From Dermacentor variabilis (Eukaryota > Arthropoda > Arachnida > Ixodida > Ixodidae): a DNA stretch of 64,000 bases. Position 1 is the first letter of the stretch. Each line of letters opens with the position of its first letter. The notes under the pieces are model-generated. The model was not told where the DNA came from and did not search any database. It worked only from the letters and a program-made list of their open reading frames with translations. Where the stretch lies: the NCBI RefSeq assembly GCF_050947875.1, contig NC_134568.1, positions 255,075,778-255,139,777 of the forward strand, in the 5' to 3' direction. The position numbers and the translations under genes were made by a program. Shown piece by piece: positions 1 to 12,107 of this stretch.

Positions 1-1085
1 TCCTCGGGAGCGTCGATATCTATAGTGCTGGTTGTATACCGGCATTCTCGTGCTCCCCATGTTTAGAGTGCTCACCCACTGCGTGCGTTCGCGTGCTCTC
101 TGATCCGCAGCAGATCTTTCGTCAAGAAAAATGCTTGCTTCGCGCACAATTCGTACGGAAAGAAAGAAAGGGGGCATGACAGAGCCCTTCGTTTCACCGC
201 ACATCTTGAAGAGCTCTTTACCCTCTACCTTTGTTCCTGTCAACTACAGAAGACTTGTGACTTGGGATGCACCTGCATTGTTTGTAAATGTGTGCACGTC
301 CAGACTATAGCTTGGCATTCCTCGCTTCACCCTTTCTTCTTTTTTTTTTCTAAGTATGAATGTTCCCCAGTTAGCTGAAAAGTCATTCTATATATATGTT
401 CCCCTTGGAACTGTGGCTGAAGAGCTACAGGAAGCATGCCGTGGTTGAACAAACTGTCGTGCGCTATCTGCGCGGATAGGAGGTCTGGGGTCAACACACT
501 CTCAGGGCACTTAGTCAGCGACGTCCAACCTTTGCTACCTTCATCCTTTGTTTCCTTGCTTTTCTCTATCCCACCTCAGAACCCGGTATACTCCCGGACG
601 ACCCATGACAAGCTTATGCGTGACACCTAAGGTGCGCGTTAAAGAGAGTAAAGAAAGTATCAAACTTCGCGAGACAAATGTTTGCAGGTGTTGCTTTGTC
701 GGTAATGTTGCAGCTTTTCTACGTCCTTTATCGGAAAGATAACTTACGAGCTTCAACAAATCCTATTGTAAGGGGTCGACTGCATGTGCACTCCTCTTTG
801 TTTTCTAGTGCACCGAACATCTGTCATCAATAATCGCTCTTGTCATTCATGAAAGGCAGTCTATCATTCTCGAGTGACTTCATTTTGACCTTGCGCTGTC
901 CTTCTGATGGATCATCGTGGGTGCTGTTTTCTCGCACAGTGTGTTCCTATAGCCAGCCGTGGTAACGTTTGCAATATCGCAGCTTCAATGTTCTGTATCT
1001 GCTGTTCACAAATACAAGCCCATGGACGCTGGCGCAGAAAAGCTTTTTCGGAAAGAGTTACGACGGGGCTACAAGGGCACGGGGC

Positions 1086-1096
1086 ATCCGGACCTT
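1086..1096. repeat. Target-site duplication, left copy, of the SINE
   Basis: ATCCGGACCTT is repeated exactly at 1331-1341, immediately outside the two SINE ends. Confidence 0.85.
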
Positions 1097-1330
1097 AAAT
1101 TATTGGGTTTTACGTGCCAAAACCACGACTTGATCATAAGGCACAACATAGTGGGGGCTCATGAAATTTGGACCACCTAGGGTTCTTTAACGTGCGCCTA
1201 GATCTAAGTACACGGGTGTTTTCGCACTTCGCCCCCACCGATATTCGGCCGCCGTGGCCGGGATTCGATCCCACGACCTCGTGCTTAGCAGCCCAACACC
1301 ATATATCAACTAAGCAACCACGGCGGACAT
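1097..1330 (-). mobile_element. tRNA-derived SINE (tick Ruka-like), full length with target duplication
   Basis: Read on the minus strand, the element begins CCGCCGTGGTTGCTTAG, a tRNA-like head with an A-box-like segment. It continues to a B-box GGGATCGAATCC, then the body with the GGCGAAGTGCGAAAACACCC block, and ends TTGGCACGTAAAACCC plus an AT-rich tail. An 11 bp direct repeat, ATCCGGACCTT, flanks it exactly (1086-1096 and 1331-1341), which is the signature of LINE-mediated insertion. It is transcribed by RNA polymerase III if active and has no coding capacity. The Ruka family assignment is from memory of tick SINEs. Confidence 0.88.
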
Positions 1331-1410
1331 ATCCGGACCTTTCGTAATATTCCTGCACGGTGTCGACTCCGAGCAGGCACTCTCTCCCCAAGTTCAGCGG
1401 CTCTTCAACC

Positions 1411-1492
<82 letters not shown>
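1411..1492. repeat. TG/TA microsatellite
   Basis: A short TG run is followed by about 37 TA units. Similar tracts lie at 16.25, 41.6 and 57.7 kb. Confidence 0.97.
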
Positions 1493-1495
<3 letters not shown>

Positions 1496-2639
1496 ATCGC
1501 GACCTAAAGTTGAACGAATGACGCGCGTATGCCTGTAGTGTCGCCGTGTGGAAGGCTGTCATCGTTTCCATCTTATACTACGAATGGCGGCCGCAGTGTT
1601 GTGACAGCCGGCCGTGGCGAAGGGCGCACACAGTGTGCCCCAAGGCCCCGGCCAGCTAGGTGCGTGTGCGCGCGCGGACGTTGTACTATACGTGCATCGG
1701 AGGCCTGCCTCTTGTCCTGACAGCTCGGCGATAATCCGCGATGGCAACTGACCTTCGCGCACTTAGTGTCGCCTCTGCGGTGTGTCGATCTGCCTCGCCC
1801 GAGTGTGATGCACACGAGGAAGTGCCATGCAAAAGAAGCATTTGTTTGGCAGCCAACAAATCGGGATTCCGTGTAACGCTATACGCAAAACTGCTACTCG
1901 CGAAATGGGGTGCGCCGAGTATATCTTCGGATCCCGGTTCGTGGGGATCATTTGGCAGCAATGCCCATATCACATTCCGCAGGCATAATTCGCTGCCAAT
2001 CTGCCGTGATCTTAATTTGTAAAATACGTGTTGCTGTGTTTGTGTCATTTCGTGCCACGTCGATACGTGTGATGCTTTCTTACCGCGTTTTCCGTGTTTT
2101 ACGTCGCCGGAGCCGTTGAATAAACTCCTGCTTCGTGTAACTCTAAAACCCTACCGAAAGGCGATTTTCGCCTCTGGTTTGGCTGGTGGAATAGACGGAG
2201 CTGATAACGATGTGAGAGATTTGAGGCTGTTTTATAGTGGCGTTGCTCTAAAGGTTGTTTGTATTCGTTGTATTTACCACGGTTATATAGCAGAAATTGG
2301 TGGTTGATCCCCGTCTTTCTTTCCATTCTGGTTTTTCGCAGCCCCCTCCAGGACGTTCCTAAAGATGGGCTTACAGACTTCATTCCCAAAAAGAGCCTAA
2401 GGAGAAGCGTTGCAAATGAAAGTCCAAGGTAAGCATTTCTCCACATTGCGGGAGACCCGTATACCGAACATTAACTGTATAGACCCTGCAACACTAGATT
2501 TCCCTAAACTGCAATGGTTGGTGAATAGCGCGTTCTCTCGGTGCCAAGACTGCAGCAGCAACAATGCTGCGTTTAGTAGATGTACACCAGAGCGCACTCT
2601 ATCGGTAATCGATGGCGGACAGCACGCGCTGGGCCGCTG

Positions 2640-4100
2640 TCGAGATTAGCGTCAGCGGTTTTGGCGATAGCGGCCTATATGCAGACAGCCAAGCCCACCC
2701 TCAGCTCCATCGTGCGCGCCGCCGCCGACGAGGATGCGTGCATCCTTTCCCGCGGCAGGGACAAACAGCCGCTCCGATATAGCGAACAGCTGGATGAAAA
2801 TAGCAGGGGCTCGCGATGCCTCGCTGCCCGGTGCGCGAAAGGCGCCGCCCAGCGCCAGGCCCCCTCCGCCCCGAGGTGCGCCGCCGTCGCTGCAGGTGCT
2901 AGCGGGAAAGGCTTGACGGAGGACCCGTCCGGAACGAGGAGAGGCGCGCGAGCTGGGCCCGGGGCGACGGTTGGGGGAGGGTGCCGCCGCCTTGAGCGCC
3001 CTGCCTGAGCAACTCAGCCCGGGCGCGGCTAATAGACGGTTTCTCGGCGCGTCGTCGTCGTCGTTGCCTCGGTGATCGACCGCGGTGGGGCCGCTTCGCT
3101 TTTCGGCGTGGCGGACCCCGCGGAGATCCAGTTCATTAGAGAGAGCGCCCGGCCAAAAATGGCTACGGGCGACTCGGTGCGTCTACACAAACGCCTCTCG
3201 TTTATCGGCCATTGCTAAAATTGTGGCTTCCTGCGGCCCTTACGCGGCGCTACAGGAAGAGCGGGACTCTGCGTTAAGACTTGCCCCGCTTAAAGTTCAC
3301 GGGAGGAAGATGCGTGTCGGTGCGTGTCCTTCGGTTTCGTTTTTTTGCTGCCCGCAAGGAACTCCTCGAGCCACGCCTATAGGGCTCTCGCGGCGCCGTA
3401 GGGTCATACATTCCCGTGGCGAACACTATAGTTCTTGTACTGCCGTTACCGCGCAGCATACGCCCCATGTCGTCTGGCAAGATTCTCGTTGGAGCAGTAC
3501 TTTCCCAAATGGCTACTGCGGCCAGTAAAAGCGCCCTGCTCGTACAAGAACTATAGTCCGTGGCTGGCAGTCGATCCGCGCGCAGCGAACAAGCTTGCGT
3601 CTGAACCGCCGAATTGATCCGTCTCCTCTCCGCAGCAGCGCCGCGTCAAACTGAGACAGCCGGCGGCACGACCGCAAATACGTCAAGACGCGACTCACGT
3701 CCGGGTGTTTGTCAACAGTTCCGCGGACAGTGGCCAATCCGGGGCGATGGCGCTTCCCCAGTGCGTCGTCGTGGGCGTCGCGTGGCCGTTGCCCGCAAGT
3801 GAGCCATCGCGAGGCAGTGTGGGCGGGGTGCTGCGGAGAATACAGATGCGCGTCCGGGCGCCAACCGTTATCGCAGGCCTCCATGGTGCAGCTAGGCGAA
3901 GCGCTCACGTTGCGCTGTAAACAGGGCCACGCGCGAGCGAGCACAGCGGCTGACTTTGCACCGCTCCCGATATGCATGCAGCGCCGACCTAAGCAGCATG
4001 CAGCCATCGGCGCGAGAGCTGCAGCTGTTCAAAGAGAGGCTGTGATTTCGGTAGCTGGACGGTGTTGTATTCGTTCGGGCTGGTGGGCGTTCGGAAGGCG
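2640..4100. other. GC-rich noncoding block
   Basis: Markedly GC- and CpG-rich sequence, with chance ORFs on both strands that look like no known protein. It contains the 133 bp inverted-repeat segment. It may be regulatory or promoter-associated DNA upstream of the KCTD gene, but no motif decides this. Confidence 0.45.
3425..3557. repeat. 133 bp segment bounded by 16 bp perfect inverted repeats
   Basis: ACTATAGTTCTTGTAC (3425-3440) and its complement (3542-3557) bound 101 bases. CCGTGGC lies close outside both ends (about 3415-3421 and 3558-3564), but four bases separate it from the left arm. It therefore does not act as a clean target duplication. Confidence 0.8.
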
Positions 4101-5120
4101 AAAGCTTTCTCAATGTTCCAGCTGGCCAGACAAGGACGCCTACATTTAGGTCAGGTCTGGTTTCGTTAGGTTGGGTTCAACGAGTAATTGCAACTGCGTG
4201 GTACACGCGTTCGTGTGCAGGTCCGTTGGCCAATGGGAAATCGCACAGCGTGCACCGCGTCAATTTCGTAAACTACGCTAGCGGGGTCAGAAAATAGCAG
4301 CTCTGAGCATTGCCTCGAAGATTGACTGGTCGCACCAACGTAGTCGCTTGAAGCAAAATTGTCAGCCTCAGGGCCACTGCTTTGAGCGTTCGCGCCCTCC
4401 GGGGCAGTTAATACGTGCAGGTTATCCTTATTTATATCTGAGGGAACGTCAGCCGTTTTAGCGCTTCCGATCGACGGATGGGTTCGATCAGCTCGCACTG
4501 CTCCTTGTGCGGCCCTCTTCGTCGCCCAAACGCACCTCCTGGGCGCGGCTGCCCACCTCATCCAAAGCACCCGTTGTGCAGGCTATTATGTGCCCCCTTC
4601 AGGCGCCAGGTAGTTCTGCCTATCGAAAATTCCTTTGGCGCGTGAATTCCTCGCATTTACCGCGCTATTCGAAGCACGCAGCAGCGGAGCAAGCCTGAGC
4701 TGTGACTTAACACATAGACACTGAGTACAAAAATGTGCAGTCCATGATCGAAATCATAAAAATAGTGGGTACGGGGAAAAATCGCCTCCTTCACATTTGG
4801 CGTGCGGGGAAAACAACTAGCCGTTTAAAGGATCGGCCTGAAATAACGCATAAACAGCGAAAGTAAAACAGAATCTGGTCACATGACCGTAGACTGAGGC
4901 GACCCGGCGACACGCTTTTCTCCAGAACACACTTGTCCCCCGACGCCGAGTTTACTACACTGACTAAAAAACTGACAGGCGCTTCAGAATACGCCAAAGA
5001 GGGTGAAGGCGAAAGCCTGCGCGCTCAAGAGACATTCATTAAATTACTTGGCATTCCTATTCGAATGCTTCATCCCTTATAACTTGTTTTCTCCCATCAA
5101 AGGTCGACGGGGCGACTCCC

Positions 5121-5214
5121 ACCAAAGGCCGTGAGTTCGAGTGCCCTAATTAACTTCGCCTTAACACCGAAGGTCGTGGGTTCTAGTGCCGGAATGAACT
5201 CCATCTTAGTCAAC
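5121..5214 (+). repeat. Two-unit tandem repeat of about 45-49 bp
   Basis: Unit one begins ACCAAAGGCCGTGAGTTCGA and unit two ACCGAAGGTCGTGGGTTCTA. They share GTGCC and later CTT/TTA blocks. Each unit has a B-box-like GTTCnAGTGCC core. A C14/T9 homopolymer pair follows (5220-5242). Confidence 0.65.
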
Positions 5215-5559
5215 TTAGCACCCCCCCCCCCCTTTTTTTTTGCATGTCGAGTGGCATCAGAGCCAACTGTGGACGAAGACGACGACGAACGCGCGAACAG
5301 TGGCACGAGCGCGTGTCTGCGCGAGGCGAGCTCACGTGACTTTCCGTACCGCACGCCTGAATAAGAAGTATATTTAGATGATCTCAACGTATCTTCGAGC
5401 ATGATTATTTCTTTCGACGTTTGTGATTCTACGGCACAAACATCATGTGTACAACTGCAGGCGCGGCGCCCGAAGGGCCTTTTAGATACGCGGCTTCCGA
5501 GAACTCGCGACGTGGAACACCTTCTCGTGCTCCAGGCAGACGTCAGCATCGGCCTAGTT

Positions 5560-5935
5560 TCTAATTGTTTTCTTTCCGCGGAGGTCGCCGTCTCGGCCGG
5601 CGTCTCGCCCGTGCATGTGAAGCAGCGCGATGCCCAGACGACTTCCCGCAGTGGGCGGAAAGGGGGGGTCGTCTGGGGCCGCCGGGGCGCCACGGAGGCG
5701 TCCGTGCTGCGCCGATAAGGGGACAACCCGGTGGGACTTGACCTGCGCACGGCGACCAAAGAATGATCGCGGCGCGTATACCGACGGCGCTTCTCGGCTC
5801 TTCGTACGCTATTGGCCGATCCAGCGGACGCCCACGATGTGTACAGCCTGGCAGCGCCAGCGACGCCGCCGAGTATAGAGCCACGTATGTGCCGACCGAC
5901 GACGCGAACCGTTAAGCTGGCGCCGCGGCTGGGCC
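5560..5935. other. GC-rich noncoding block
   Basis: A CpG-rich island flanked by AT-rich DNA, with a sharp edge at the TTTATTTATTTA run near 5938. The overlapping open frames on both strands are compositional. Confidence 0.4.
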
Positions 5936-7056
5936 ACATTTATTTATTTATTTTGTTTATTTATTTTGCATTGACGAGAAACAGCGTCAGTGTTTCGTGA
6001 GATGCGCGCAATATCACCTCTGCGAACGGCTGCAGTTGCATCATCCGCTACCACTCAGAGCTTTCGTGTGTGTGCTTTCGTCTGCTTTCGTGTGTGTGTG
6101 TAAGCCCTTCAAAGTGACTTCCTCTTTGTTTTTTTTTTTTTGTTTTTTAGTTATGTCGTTCGAAATTAACTCACTCGAAAAGACTGCTTTACAAGTCCTT
6201 TGAGAATTTGCACAGTTCGTACGGCTTCCAAGGCGAGACGTGCACGAACTGTGCGATGTATTGTATTTTTAGCAATGGAAACAAATAGAGAAAGAAAGCG
6301 CACTGCATCGAGGATTCGTACTGCCGTGATAGATGACGATGATGAGGAACTCACGTTGTAAATAGAAGAGAATACGGAAGTGAAATTTTGTTATTATTTA
6401 CCGACAGAATTTCTCAAACGTACACGTACCTAATGCTCGACAATCGTAGGTTCCCTTCTGATGGTATAGTCTATAATAGAGAATTGCTAGAAATTCACGC
6501 GACGCCACTTGGTGCCTTAAATAAGCGGTGCCTACCATGAAATTTGACGATATAAAAAAATAGACATTTATTATGCACTTCATAATACACATTAATGATC
6601 GATAGTTGATATGACGAATGAAATAAAAATGGTTGCCTTCCAGCTGATCGCAGTGAAATGCTGCAAAGAGCAATAACTCGGTTTTTCCAGATGCAAATGT
6701 CAAAAATGAAAAAAAAAAGCGGGGTGGGGGAAGAAAAAAGGACAGTACTAGAACCCAGTACCTCCATTCGAGAGGGCAGCCACTGTGAATTGTGTCATAT
6801 GACCTGCAAAGTTTGGAAGGGATCGAGCAACCTAATTTGCTCTTTTTATAGCACCTTGCTTCGGTGGTGGGGTAAGGCAGAAAACTTGTGAAACGCGCTC
6901 ACTTCCTATAAGATAACCGCCAAACTAGTGCAGCGGTTGAGAATGCTAACTGAAGAAGGATCGTTTCCACAATGCGTTCGCTGTGACCTGTCGCGCGCAG
7001 CGAGACCAATATCCAAATTAATCGCGTCTGCGCTATACTAAAGGCGTGAGAAGCTT

Positions 7057-7232
7057 AAATAAAATTGTGGGGTTTGATGTCCTAAGACCATGATATGATT
7101 GAGGCACGCACGCCGTAGAGGGGGACTACGGAATAATTTGGACCACCTGGGCTTCTTTAACGTGCACCTAAATCTAAGCGCAGGGGCATTGTCGCGTTTC
7201 GCCCCCGTCGAAACGCGACCGCCGTGGCCGGG
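7057..7232 (-). mobile_element. 5'-truncated Ruka-like SINE
   Basis: The sequence matches the body and 3' tail of the copy at 1097-1330: a tail of the GGGGTTTGATGTCC type, GAGGCACGCACGCCG, TTGGACCACCTGGGCTTCTTTAACGTGCACC, and the GTTTCGCCCCC block. It stops at GCCGTGGCCGGG, so the tRNA-like head with the A box is missing. It is more diverged than the 1.1 kb and 53 kb copies. Confidence 0.8.
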
Positions 7233-8299
7233 CGTGAAAAGCTCTACAAGAGCCCGCGTCTGAACGTTGTCCATTTTAGGACGAACACCGGTAAACTCGT
7301 GCAGAGACGTCAAGTGCTCACTTCGTAGATTGACCCCCGTCGTTGAATAAGATGCTGTGTTGCGTGCTAATTCATAGCCGTTGTTTTAACTTTGTTGCGT
7401 CTCGAGCCATTCCTGTGCCATGCTAGAAGAGCACAGTGGGGAGACGTCGCTGCCTTCGACTACTGCGGAAGAAACTGTTCAGCTTTCAGGTCTGCTTCAC
7501 CTGCCCCGCTTCCGCTATAGGTCTCTATGCATCCCCCACACGAGACGGTTGCGCCATTTCGCTTGGGGACCAACAAAAAAAAAGAAAGAAAAAACCGACC
7601 GCTTGGAGTGGCGCCCATCGTGCTTCCGACTGATGAAGGATAACGCTGCCAGTAAAAGTGACGTGTTAATTAGAGAGAGCGAGGTTTGTTTCAAGGTAAT
7701 GAAGAGCAGAGGGCTGTGGGGGTTATAGCCGTCCCCCCAGGGGATTCTCAGTTTAAAAAACCCAGTTGATGCAGCAGGGACTAAGTGAAAGAACGAGGAA
7801 TGAGAGGCCACGAAGTGGCGGATGGAGGGAGGAGGAGAAGAGAGCGCTTGTCGCAAGCGTGCACAGTTGTGCGCCGTCCTTCTATATTAACGTCCCCGCG
7901 TCAGAATCGACGAAGTAGTGCGCGGTTGGACTATTATTGCGATCCCCGCACTCGAGGGGCTCGCGCGGCACTCGTGGATCGCTAAGCGCGTGCAACGCGA
8001 ATCGGTCTAAAATTCATTCTCGAAAGATTTGGAAGCCACACCAAAGGGCTTCACTGAGTAGCTTGGCCGAGTGTGGGCCCTGAATACACGTCACGTGGCA
8101 GCCCGGAGGCACTTATATAAGTACATAATTGCAATAAATCCTTCGGCACTTCCCAGAAGCCGTTGTGCTGGACACTGCGCGTGACCACTGGAGTACTATA
8201 GTGACAGTGGCTTTGAACTCTTGAGAGGACTGCTAGGACGTACTATATACAGCAGGCGGAGTATCTAAATATGAAACGCCCTTCTGGTACTTTCTTTTT

Positions 8300-8301
8300 G
8301 T

Positions 8302-8377
<76 letters not shown>
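8300..8377. repeat. TG microsatellite
   Basis: Nearly uninterrupted TG dinucleotides, about 38 units, with one T insertion near the left end. Confidence 0.97.
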
Positions 8378-8378
<1 letters not shown>

Positions 8379-8414
8379 CTGGAGCAAGTCGGCTCACAAC
8401 TAAGAAAGAAAATG

Positions 8415-8510
8415 TTGCACGAAAAAAAGACAAGGACACGGTTCGCGCGGAAGTCGACGAGCGCTACGCTTCCAACTAAGTGTTTATTAGAAAAGAACGC
8501 CACGATTAAA
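8415..8510 (-). mobile_element. Possible Penelope-like element terminal fragment
   Basis: The AAAGACAAGGACACG...GAGCGCTACGCTTCCAACTAAGTGTTTATT arrangement resembles the noncoding end next to the GIY-YIG fragment at 34.6 kb (GGCGACAAGGACAAGCGC, then CTTCCAACAGGTGTTTATT). No coding part is attached. The assignment rests on this internal similarity alone. Confidence 0.45.
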
Positions 8511-8811
8511 CGGCTCTTCAAGCTATTTTTGAACCACCTCTGGGCAGTATAGTTTTCTCGTATTTCTTTCCACCTTCTACCACGCGTAGGATAACTTAAA
8601 GCGGAGAACACTTTTAGTTGTCAGCATTTGTGCACACGTGCCTACTGCCAACAATTATGTTAAACGATATTAGGGTTTACTGTTAGTGTGGGCACTGCAA
8701 CCGTCTCGATTCCGCCACAAACGTGGTCCTGCTAGCGCTCGTCGATTCTCGGTGGTCTCCCACTGAGCGAGCCGAATTTGCTACTTAGCTTTGGTCATGT
8801 GACGAGATCCA

Positions 8812-9400
8812 GCGACATCATTAGGATCATCATTAGCTGCAGCCTATGCTTGTGTCCACTGCAGCACGAAGGCCTCTCCCAGCGATTTCCAATTACCCCT
8901 ATCTTGTGCTAGCTGATCCAATTTGTGAATGCAAATTTTTCATTTAATGACACCACCTAATTCTCTGGTATCCTCGACTGCGCTTCCCTTCCCTTGGCAC
9001 CCATTCTGTAACTCCAATGGTCCACCGGCTATCTCCCCTATGCGTTACATGGACTGCCCAGTTCCTTTTCTTCCTCTTAATGCTAACTATAAAATATCGG
9101 CTACCCCCGTTTGCACTCTAATCGACACCGCTTTCTTCCTATCTCTTAACGCCTAACATTTCTTTCGTTCCATCGTTCAATTGCGCGGTCACTAACTCCT
9201 TCTCAAGCTTTCTTGTTAACCTGCAAGTGTCTGCCCTGTATGTTAGTACTGGTACAATGCAATGATTGTACTTTCCTTTTCAGGAGTAGCGGTGAGCTGC
9301 CAGACATGATTGGTTAATGTCAGCCGTATGTGCTCTAATCCATTTCTACGCTTCTGTAAATTCCTGAGAGCCAGCGTCATCAGTATTACATGACCAATGA
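8812..9400 (-). mobile_element. 3' end of an RTE-like LINE (decayed)
   Basis: Translated on the minus strand in shifting frames, this gives the C-terminal end of an endonuclease/reverse-transcriptase polyprotein. Recognisable pieces are YRADTCRLTRKLEKEL, EWVPREGKRS, and SLGEAFVLQWTQA at the very end. It is followed by an ATGATGATCCTAATGATG tail, the simple-repeat tail typical of such LINEs. The reading frame is broken several times. The catalytic RT domain is not present, so this is a 5'-truncated dead copy. Confidence 0.75.
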
Positions 9401-10019
9401 CCCACGAAAAAGTAATGTCTTCCGATCGTCAGCGTTACGTTTCACCCTCCCCCTCCCCCCCCCCTACCGCTTTCTGCATTTTCGCTGTCAATCTCGCGCT
9501 GTAGTTCGAGAATCTTTCGTCTCCGCCTTTTTCGACCACTACTTATAACTTGATCGCCGGCCGCTTCTAAGTGCATCAGCATATAGTGTTCGACGTCGAC
9601 GACAGTCAGGGAAACCCAAAGGTTACAACCTCAGCAAATCATTCTCGTAGACGCTTTTAGTTATGCGTGTCCCTTTTATGCCCACGCGTGTGCAAGTTCC
9701 GTGAAGTTTGCTTACGTACTACGCATAGCGCGCACGGAGCACGTGCTGCCTATATATGGGACATCGCATTATTGCGTCATCATCTCCCTCAGTCTGAAGC
9801 GTTAGAGCGAGCTACATGCATGAATGTTGATCCGGACCACTCTTTGACCTTTTTATACATTAAACTGGTCAGGTTCTTTCTGCCCATACCTCGCAAAGCA
9901 CCGCCTTTGCCGTTCTTTCAACTTGGCCCATACCATCGGCGCAGGCTGCCCCGTGGCTGGCGAGACGGGTATATCTTCATCATTCTTTTTTTTTTTTCTT
10001 TCTTTTCCTTCGATGCTCT

Positions 10020-10480
10020 CGTTCCAGCCCGGCCCGCGCACAATTTACGAGAGGGGGGAGGGGGGCAAAAGCAGCCCACGAGCGATGGTGCCCGCACGTC
10101 GATTGCGTGGTCGCCCGGGGAAGCCGGCTCGAGAGCGTAAAAGCGAATCTGCCCTCGGGCGGCGACATACGCTTGCATTCCGCGCCGGGGCCGCCCGGGG
10201 CGCATTCCGAGTCGGCCGAAGCGAACAAACATGCGCCGCGGCGGCCGATGTGCGCCCCGAGGCGGTGCCGGGCCACTGCACGGGGCAGCCGCCGGCTGTG
10301 CCTTCGCGCTAGTGTTTCATTTGCGGGCCGGGCTTGAATAGCGCGTCTCATGTCCGCGGGACCCCTGTGCCCCGGAGGCGCACTTTCTCCCGCCCGAGGG
10401 GGAGCTCGACGGTGCAAGGCGCTTGTGCGCGCGCCTGTGCATGAGGGGGCGGCAGCGGGTGAGTTCTTCTTGCCGTATGG
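10020..10480. other. GC-rich block with paired GCATTCC motifs
   Basis: Strongly CpG-rich. GCATTCC occurs at 10175-10181 and 10202-10208, the core bound by TEAD/Scalloped factors. No coding homology was seen despite open frames on both strands. Confidence 0.4.
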
Positions 10481-11019
10481 GGGTTCGAAACCACTCTCGG
10501 CCCCCACGATGACCAGAGCTATGAAGGGCCAGCGAACCCGAGACCACATGCCGTACCCTTTCTCGACGTGGGCGGCTCCCATTCTCGTTATAAGGCGGCG
10601 TGGGCGAGCTGTAGAACAGGGAAGCGCCTAACCAGAACCAGCTCTTGACAGAGGTTCGCTTGATAGTAGTATGCGGGTGTGGAGGCAGTAGCTAATAGGA
10701 TCGCTGTTACACGGGCGACGTCTCTCGCGGTGCTAGCTGGGGAGCAGTGTTTATTATTACGCGGGAAAGTGGTTGTCGGCTGTAGCTGGCGTTTTGCACG
10801 CACAACCGTTCGCTCAAAGGTGATACTTGTAACGCCGCGGAAGTGGTTAGAGCAGAGGCCCTACACAGTATACACTTTCATACTTTCGTGACAACACATT
10901 GCTGGACGCTGGGCGACTCGTCTCTGTGTCAGCGCGAATTTCGTTTGGACAGAACTGTTGCCGGCCAAGTTTGTCAGGCTACACTTTCATGAACCAGAAT
11001 AAATTTTAACACATGCGCT

Positions 11020-11610
11020 AGAGCCCAGTCCGTCACCGAACTTAGAGATAGAGCTGGCCTCATGACTGTCAAGCAGAAAATGCAGCTTAACAAGCTGACA
11101 TTCTTTTTTCACGTATTAAGCGGAGACTATAAAGTAGACTTAGAAAAACACATCGCATTATAGAGACCTGCTAACCCCAGAACAAAGCATTCAAAACATA
11201 TTGAACCACTTAATTATAGAACAGGATCATTCAAAAATTCGTTCCTGATTCGAAGCATAGACGATTAGAACAACCTGCCACATGATATAGTACAATGTAC
11301 TGATTTACACTCTTTTGTAAAGGCTGTTACCAATTATTTGTAAACGGTTGAGAATACGTTTTGTTGTTAGCTGTTTGTCGGTTGCAGTTGTTTTGGCGCA
11401 TTACTTTTTCGTTAGACCCATGTAGTGCTATAACTTGTTAATTGTAACTCATGTTGTTTATTGCTTCGTAATTGCTTATATGCTGTGCCTTCCTATCCTG
11501 ATTGCTTTCTATTGAATTGTTTAAACATCTACTATGCCTCGTTTGATGACAGCAACGTAACCGCAACACCTGTCTTGGCTTGTGCTGACAGTATGAATAA
11601 ATAAAAAAAA
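11020..11610 (+). pseudogene. CR1-like LINE reverse transcriptase C-terminus and 3' UTR
   Basis: From 11038 a single frame reads ELRDRAGLMTVKQKMQL, then LNKLTFFFHVLSGDYKVDLE, GSFKNSFLIRSIDD and NNLPHDIVQCTDLHSFVKAV. This is the typical end of CR1-type RT proteins. It is interrupted by two in-frame TAG codons (after HIAL and after SIDD) and ends naturally at TAA 11341-11343. An AATAAATAAAAAAAAA stretch near 11595-11611 looks like the LINE tail. The copy is 5'-truncated and inactive. Confidence 0.8.
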
Positions 11611-11774
11611 ATTAGCGACGATTACGTTACTTCCTAATGCGAAATTTGAGCGCAGCAAATAAGCTGTTTCACCTTTTCGATAGATTGAGGCAAAGAAATC
11701 GAGCAACACATGTATGCGCTATCACAGAATTTTTTTTTTATTTTTCACACGTATTCCTTTAACAAAGACTCCAC

Positions 11775-11985
11775 TAACAGTTCTTGACAGTCATGAAGGA
11801 AGCTTTGTGGTCGGAGAAATAGACTGATATATGTTCGACTTGGTACACCAATGCTTGATTCTCAAAGACGAGATCTATACAAGTGCCTCGCGAGGTTGTC
11901 ACAGCCGTGGGACGCGTTACGAGCGAGAGGAACGGGATGTTCTCCCGCATAAGTGTTAGGAAATTGCTGTTTGTCTTTATGTCAA
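11775..11985 (-). pseudogene. LINE endonuclease-domain fragment
   Basis: The minus-strand frame contains TSRGTCIDLVFENQALVYQ and a following VYFSDHKASF. This matches the last catalytic block (…IDLVF…; SDH) of APE-type LINE endonucleases. The SDH histidine and aspartate are retained. Only about 65 residues are recognisable, and upstream the frame runs into unrelated GC-rich sequence. Confidence 0.7.
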
Positions 11986-11989
11986 GCCG

Positions 11990-12107
11990 CCACCGACCTG
12001 GCTCTCTGATTGCCACCGCACAGGGCGAACGGCAGCGGCAATTTCGGCTCGGGCGGTGCACATATACAGATCCACCGATCTGGCTCTCTGATTGCCACCG
12101 CACAGGG
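11990..12107 (+). repeat. 36 bp direct repeat, two copies 82 bp apart
   Basis: CCACCGAYCTGGCTCTCTGA plus TTGCCACCGCACAGGG occurs at 11990-12025 and 12072-12107 with one difference. It adjoins the LINE endonuclease fragment. Confidence 0.88.

Noticed and set aside
8114..8138. TATATAA followed by AATAAA as a possible solo LTR
   Set aside because: The spacing is too short for a normal R region, and no matching ends or target duplication were found.
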